The notes under the pieces were generated by a model. The model had not been told where the DNA came from and ran no database searches. It saw only the letters and a program-made list of their open reading frames with translations. The position numbers were made by a program, and so were the translations under genes. Below, piece by piece: positions 60,733 to 64,000 of a stretch of 64,000 bases of DNA. This DNA comes from CAVQBC01 sp963710665 (lineage in GTDB: Bacteria; Actinomycetota; Thermoleophilia; Solirubrobacterales; Solirubrobacteraceae), in contig CAVQBC010000003.1 of NCBI GenBank assembly GCA_963710665.1, forward strand, positions 434,001 through 498,000, read 5' to 3'. How positions within the stretch are numbered: position 1 is the first letter of the stretch; each line of letters starts with the position of its first letter.

Positions 60733-61932
60733 GTGACGGACGGCGGCGAGCGCGCGGGCACCGGAGGGGCGGCGACGGCGCGGCCGCGGCCGCTCGGCAC
60801 GCGGCGCGAGGCCTTCGAGCTGCCGGATGACGTCGCCTACTTCAATACCGCCAACCTCGCCCCGCAGCTCCGCGCCGTCCGCGAGGCGGGGGAACGTGCG
60901 CTCGACCGGCGCGCCGCGCCGTGGGAGATCGAGAGCGACGACTGGTTCACCGAGGTCGAGGTCCTCCGCGACCTCGCGGCGCAGGTCATGGGCGCCGATG
61001 CTGACGGCGTCGCGCTCGTCCCCGCCTCGAGCTACGGGATCGCGGTGGCGGCGCGGAACCTCCCGGTCGAGGCCGGGCGGCGGATCCTCGTGCTGGCCGG
61101 TGAGTACCCCTCGGGGATCTACACCTGGCGGGCGGTGTGCCGCCGGACCGGCGCCGAGATCCTGACCGTCTCCCGAGAGCCTGGACAGGCGTGGGCCGAT
61201 GCGGTGCGCGCGCAGATCGATGACCGGGTCGCGATCGTGAGCGTGCCGAACGTCCACTGGACCGACGGCTCGTGGGTGGACCTGGACGCCGTCGCCGACG
61301 CGGCGCGCCGCGTCGGGGCGGCGCTCGTGATCGACGCGAGCCAGTCGCTCGGGGCCGTGCCGATGGACGTGGCGCGGCTGCGTCCCGACTTCCTCGTCTC
61401 GGGCGGCTACAAGTGGCTGCTCGGCCCGTTCAGCGTGGGCTACCTCTACGTCGCCGAGCGGCACCGGGACGGCGTGCCGCTCGAGGAGAACTGGATCGTG
61501 CGCGCCGGCTCCGAGGACTTCGCGCGGCTCCTCGACTACCGGGACGAGTACCAGCCTGGGGCGCGGCGCTTCGACGTCGGGCAGCGCACGAACTTCACGC
61601 TGACGCCGATGGCGATCGCGGCGCTGACGCAGGTTCTCGAGTGGGGCGTGCCGCGCATCGCGGCGAGCCTCGAGCTCGTCACCGAGCGCCTGGCCGCCGA
61701 GGCCGGCGCCCTCGGGCTCACGCCGCTGCCCGCCGCCCTCCGCGGTCCGCACGTGCTCGGCATCAGCCTGCCGGAGCCCGCGCTCGCCGCCGTGGGCGGC
61801 GTGCTGGCCGGCGCCCGCTGCTACGCCGGGGTCCGTGGCTCGTCCCTCCGGCTCGCCCCGCACCTCTTCACGACCGGCCGGGACATCGAGCGCCTGTTCG
61901 GCGCGCTCGCCCGCGTGCCCGGGGTCGCCTGA
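60733..61932 (+). CDS. Class V aminotransferase (PLP-dependent)
   Basis: Protein of 399 aa from GTG 60733. The PLP lysine is in 'VSGGYKWLLGPFSVGYLYV', with 'VIDASQSLGAVPMDV' holding the cofactor aspartate. 'VAYFNTANLAPQ' is at the N-terminus. It belongs to the cysteine-desulfurase/isopenicillin-N-epimerase-like branch. No catalytic cysteine loop of desulfurases is seen. The reaction is unknown. An upstream in-frame start at 60697 is possible but less likely. Confidence 0.88.
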   Translation: MTDGGERAGTGGAATARPRPLGTRREAFELPDDVAYFNTANLAPQLRAVREAGERALDRRAAPWEIESDDWFTEVEVLRDLAAQVMGADADGVALVPASSYGIAVAARNLPVEAGRRILVLAGEYPSGIYTWRAVCRRTGAEILTVSREPGQAWADAVRAQIDDRVAIVSVPNVHWTDGSWVDLDAVADAARRVGAALVIDASQSLGAVPMDVARLRPDFLVSGGYKWLLGPFSVGYLYVAERHRDGVPLEENWIVRAGSEDFARLLDYRDEYQPGARRFDVGQRTNFTLTPMAIAALTQVLEWGVPRIAASLELVTERLAAEAGALGLTPLPAALRGPHVLGISLPEPALAAVGGVLAGARCYAGVRGSSLRLAPHLFTTGRDIERLFGALARVPGVA

Positions 61933-61944
61933 CGGGCGGGCGGC

Positions 61945-61998
61945 CGGGCCGGTCTCCGGGCGCGCACCGGGGTGGCGCGCGCCCGCGGAGCCGGGCCG
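61945..61998. terminator. GC-rich bidirectional hairpin between convergent genes
   Basis: CCGGTCTCCGGGCGCGC and the imperfect partner GCGCGCGCCCGCGGAGCCGG make a long stem around a short loop. It fills the spacer between the aminotransferase and the 77-aa gene. Confidence 0.55.
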
Positions 61999-61999
61999 G

Positions 62000-62233
62000 T
62001 CAGTTGGTCTGCTGGACCGGGTTGAGGTCGTGCTCGGTGGCAAGGGCGTGGGCATCGAGGTAGGCCTGGTCGGCGCGGGCCTCGAGGAGCCGGGCGACCG
62101 CGTCGTCGATGGCGTTGACCGCGAGCTGCAGGCTCCTCAGCTCGCGGAGCTCGTGGTGGTGGATGCGGGCCCGGGCGAGGGCCCGCCGAGCGTTGTCGGC
62201 GTAGTCGGGATGGGTGGGGATCGTGTGGCGCAT
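62000..62233 (-). CDS. Small hypothetical protein
   Basis: Protein of 77 aa that is helical and rich in Ala, Arg, His and Leu ('ARIHHHELRELRSLQLAVNAI'). No known family. It lies 19 bp downstream of the resolvase-like gene and is probably cotranscribed. The nearest AAGGA is about 14 nt from the ATG, a long spacing. Confidence 0.6.
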   Translation of the reverse strand: MRHTIPTHPDYADNARRALARARIHHHELRELRSLQLAVNAIDDAVARLLEARADQAYLDAHALATEHDLNPVQQTN

Positions 62234-62252
62234 GTGGTGGGTCGGGTCCTTC

Positions 62253-63155
62253 TTAGTGGTGCGCCGGCGCTGGCGCAGGGGACGGGAGCGCCCTGAGGGC
62301 GTTGTTGCTCGGGTCGGTGTTCTCGTTGAGCGTGGCGAGGGCGTTGGCGGTGCGCCGGCCCACGGTGGTCGAGGTGTCGAGGTCGATGTCGCACACGACG
62401 AGCGTGGCGCGGGCCTCTTCGACGCGGGCGATCATCTGCGCGAGCTCCTCCACGGACGGCCCGATGTGCGCCAACCGGGCGATCACCAGGCACGTGGCCT
62501 GGCCGCTGGCGAGGCGGTGGAGGGCGTGCTGGAGGCCCGGGCGGGCGTCCAGGACGCCGGGGCCGGGCGGGTCATGGGCGATCTGGGCGAGGCGCCAGCC
62601 GCGCTCCTGGCAGGCCGCCTCGATGGCGCCGGCCTGCGGCGACGGCGTGGGTCCGTTGGCGGGCCCGGAGAGGTAGCCGATGGCGACCGGGGCGCTCTCT
62701 TCGTCCGTCGGCGTCGTGGCGGGCTGCTGGCGGGCGGCGCCGAGCTCGTCGATCTGCTCGGCCGGAGCCCAGAAGGGCTCGGGCTTGGCGGGGTCGTGGA
62801 TGAGGTACTGCGAGTCGGCGACCCACCCGGCGGGGCGGGGCTCGTCGGGGACGGAGACGGCCTTCACGACGCCGCGGAAGGTGCCGACGGCGGGGTCGGG
62901 GCTGGTGCCGTGGACCCACAGCTCGTACACCGGCGCGGTGTCCGGGCCGTGCCGCTCGCGGCGGCGGAGCCGGATGGTGGCGATCAGCGCCAGGAGCGCG
63001 AGCGCGGCGGCGGCGATCAGCCCCCACAGCCACCACGACAGGCTCGCGAACCCGGCGGTGCCGGCCGCGGTCCGCGTGGTCTCCGCGGCGAGATCGGGCG
63101 CGTCGGCCGCGCGCCGCGGCGCCGCCTGGGCGGCCGCGTCGGGACCGGCCTCCAC
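62253..63155 (-). CDS. Membrane-anchored protein with serine-recombinase-like domain (catalytic residues apparently lost)
   Basis: Up to 300 aa in this frame. A helix ('LSWWLWGLIAAAALALLALI', about 40-62) is followed by 'IRLRRRERHG', then a beta-rich segment ('VYELWVHGTSPDPAVGTFRG') and a resolvase-type domain (about 165-285). In the latter, 'VAIGYLSGPANG', 'AIEAACQERGWRLAQIAHD' and 'CLVIARLAHIGPSVEEL' align with serine-recombinase N-terminal domains. The catalytic serine position appears to be proline or glycine, and one active-site arginine is histidine. No DNA-binding part follows. It is probably the C-terminal half of the frameshifted gene upstream. Confidence 0.7.
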   Translation of the reverse strand: MEAGPDAAAQAAPRRAADAPDLAAETTRTAAGTAGFASLSWWLWGLIAAAALALLALIATIRLRRRERHGPDTAPVYELWVHGTSPDPAVGTFRGVVKAVSVPDEPRPAGWVADSQYLIHDPAKPEPFWAPAEQIDELGAARQQPATTPTDEESAPVAIGYLSGPANGPTPSPQAGAIEAACQERGWRLAQIAHDPPGPGVLDARPGLQHALHRLASGQATCLVIARLAHIGPSVEELAQMIARVEEARATLVVCDIDLDTSTTVGRRTANALATLNENTDPSNNALRALPSPAPAPAHH

Positions 63156-63678
63156 CCGTCGTGCCGCGCCTTGCCGTTCGGCGCCGCGTTGCCTCGGCCT
63201 GCGCCGCGCGGATGTGGCGCAGCGTGCCGACGGTCACGACCCCGGTGAGGGGCAGCTGGTGCTTGTGCTGGAACCAGGCGACCGCGGCCTGGGTCCGCTT
63301 GCCGAAGACGCCGTTGACCGGCCCGGGGCGATAGCCCAGCGACCGCAGCCGGCGCTGGAGCTCCTTCACGCGCCGGGAGCCGTCACGCCCGGAGCGGCCG
63401 TCGCCACGCCGCACCGATCCGGCGGACCAGCCGGCCGGCACGCGGTCGCTCTTGGCGAGGGTCGCGGTCTCGACGGTGTTGCGGACGGCGCGGCTGTGCC
63501 AGCCGGCCGAGGCGATCAGCGCTCGACCCTGCAGCTCGGGCCGCTCAGCGGCGCCCGCGGCGCCCGCGGTGACGAGCCAGAAGACGAGTCCGAGTCCGAG
63601 GCCCGCCAGGCCGGCCAGGACGATCCGGATGGTGAGCGAGACGCCGTGCGCCGGAGGCGCCAATGGGTTGCGTTGCAT
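63156..63678 (-). CDS. Exported peptidoglycan-binding domain protein (N-terminal half of a frameshifted gene)
   Basis: It starts at ATG 63678 with GGAG 8 nt upstream. A signal sequence or first helix ('IVLAGLAGLGLGLVFWLV', 'AGAAGAAE') precedes a peptidoglycan-binding domain ('VKELQRRLRSLGYRPGPVNG', 'FGKRTQAAVAWFQHKHQLPL'). Protein-like sequence in this frame fades into Arg/Gly-rich text after about 63190, although the frame stays open to 62572. The adjoining frame then supplies a membrane helix and the resolvase-like domain. One indel in 63155-63210 would join them into a protein of about 480 aa. Confidence 0.7.
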
Positions 63679-63701
63679 CGTGTCATCTCCACTGAAAGGT
63701 G

Positions 63702-63816
63702 TTGAACGGTTGCGGTCCGGACCGGTGTCGGTCCGGGCCTCCCCCGCCTGCGCTCAGGGCGTCAGGGCAGGGGCCTGCCGGGAAAGCTCCGTGCGGGAGC
63801 TAGCCAGGCCGTTCAA
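63702..63816 (-). other. Cluster of hairpins upstream of the peptidoglycan-binding gene
   Basis: TTGAACGG (63702-63709) can pair with CCGTTCAA (63809-63816) to enclose three perfect hairpins at 63717-63736 (8 bp), 63766-63779 (6 bp) and 63785-63801 (6 bp). The last overlaps the stop codon of the upstream gene and may be its terminator. No known riboswitch consensus was recognised. Confidence 0.45.
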
Positions 63817-64000
63817 GCAGAGAGACGAAGGCCACCGGCCGCCAACGGGCCGGGGCGTTGGCCACGCGCCCGAACCGCACGAGCGAGAGGCCCATGAAGA
63901 GCACCAGGATCGCCGCGACGGCGACCGGCGGCGGGACCGGCGCGAACGCCGACGCCCCGACCGAGGAGATGCCCGAGGGAGAGTGCGGGATGTCGACCGG
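63800..64000 (-). CDS. C-terminal end of an unidentified membrane-anchored protein (runs off the right edge)
   Basis: The last 66 codons of a minus-strand gene are visible, open to the window edge and ending at TAG (63800-63802). They encode a Pro/Ala/Val linker ('SAFAPVPPPVAVAAILVL') leading into one helix and a short basic tail ('RFGRVANAPARWRP'). It lies upstream of the peptidoglycan-binding gene on the same strand. Nothing more can be said about function. Confidence 0.6.
   Translation of the reverse strand, partial: PVDIPHSPSGISSVGASAFAPVPPPVAVAAILVLFMGLSLVRFGRVANAPARWRPVAFVSLLERPG

Noticed and set aside
62572..63155. Continuation of the peptidoglycan-binding frame as a real C-terminus
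   Set aside because: The residues are Arg/Gly/Ala low-complexity text, while the other frame over the same bases has a helix and a recognisable domain.
62253..63155. Active site-specific recombinase or mobile-element remnant
   Set aside because: There is no DNA-binding C-terminus, no inverted repeats or att-like duplication around it, and catalytic positions appear replaced. It is attached to a membrane helix.
63702..63816. Cyclic-di-AMP (ydaO) or cyclic-di-GMP riboswitch
   Set aside because: Conserved core sequences of those classes were not found, and one helix arm is in coding sequence.

Overview
The window is very G+C-rich, densely packed bacterial chromosome. Gene content points to an actinomycete, most likely class Thermoleophilia (Solirubrobacterales-like). 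This taxonomic placement is inference. It rests on a NucS mismatch endonuclease, an OdhA/Kgd-type 2-oxoglutarate dehydrogenase fusion, LytTR-controlled acetate-type symporters, a peptidoglycan-binding protein paired with a membrane-anchored resolvase-like domain, and many genes that appear to be leaderless. I saw no rRNA, tRNA, CRISPR array, insertion sequence or prophage. Most of the window is housekeeping and metabolic core, with a few small repeat families.

Layout. 1-11.0 kb is a polyhydroxyalkanoate/acetate block: a PhaC-like fragment, 3-hydroxybutyrate dehydrogenase, an alpha/beta hydrolase, a phasin-like protein, acetyl-CoA synthetase, then two sodium:solute symporters, each with a small membrane partner, flanking a LytS/LytTR two-component pair. 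11-19 kb holds transporters, a CBS protein, two flippase-like membrane proteins (one frameshifted), nagA, a peroxiredoxin, a divergent Lrp/LysE pair and a GNAT enzyme. 19-31 kb holds the fpg-bcp pair, an M20 peptidase, a 117-bp triplicated repeat, a SixA-like phosphatase, a secreted glycosidase, an aldehyde dehydrogenase, a cyclophilin, a DEAD-box helicase, a quinone reductase, a PfkB kinase and a ferritin-like protein. Two 170-bp hairpin elements lie in this region. 31-45 kb holds an ABC exporter, dcd, citrate synthase, a LOV-like/GGDEF/EAL protein, LysR, metF, an M29 peptidase and pyruvate kinase. 45-64 kb holds an ABC1 kinase, DedA, two metal-dependent hydrolases, Ppx/GppA, a lipoate-ligase-like protein, Nudix, the lipoyl-E2-E1 2-oxoglutarate dehydrogenase fusion, a secreted protein with a decayed duplicated tail, an ATL repair protein, YjbQ, NucS, an aminotransferase, and the peptidoglycan-binding/resolvase-like locus.

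How it fits together. Acetate uptake (two symporter systems), activation (Acs), storage (phasin, PhaC-like, hydroxybutyrate dehydrogenase) and TCA entry (citrate synthase, 2-oxoglutarate dehydrogenase, a lipoate-attachment enzyme) make a coherent two-carbon economy. DNA maintenance (Fpg, ATL, NucS, Nudix, Dcd) is scattered through the same stretch.

The most unusual material is: two 170-nt palindromic elements that keep their pairing through compensatory changes and supply stop codons to flanking genes; a transmembrane resolvase-fold domain next to a peptidoglycan-binding domain, apparently without catalytic residues; a one-chain E2-E1 2-oxoglutarate dehydrogenase with two lipoyl domains; and a dispersed GGGAGTTCG/CGAACTCCC palindrome family, one copy of which has been triplicated together with the end of a gene.
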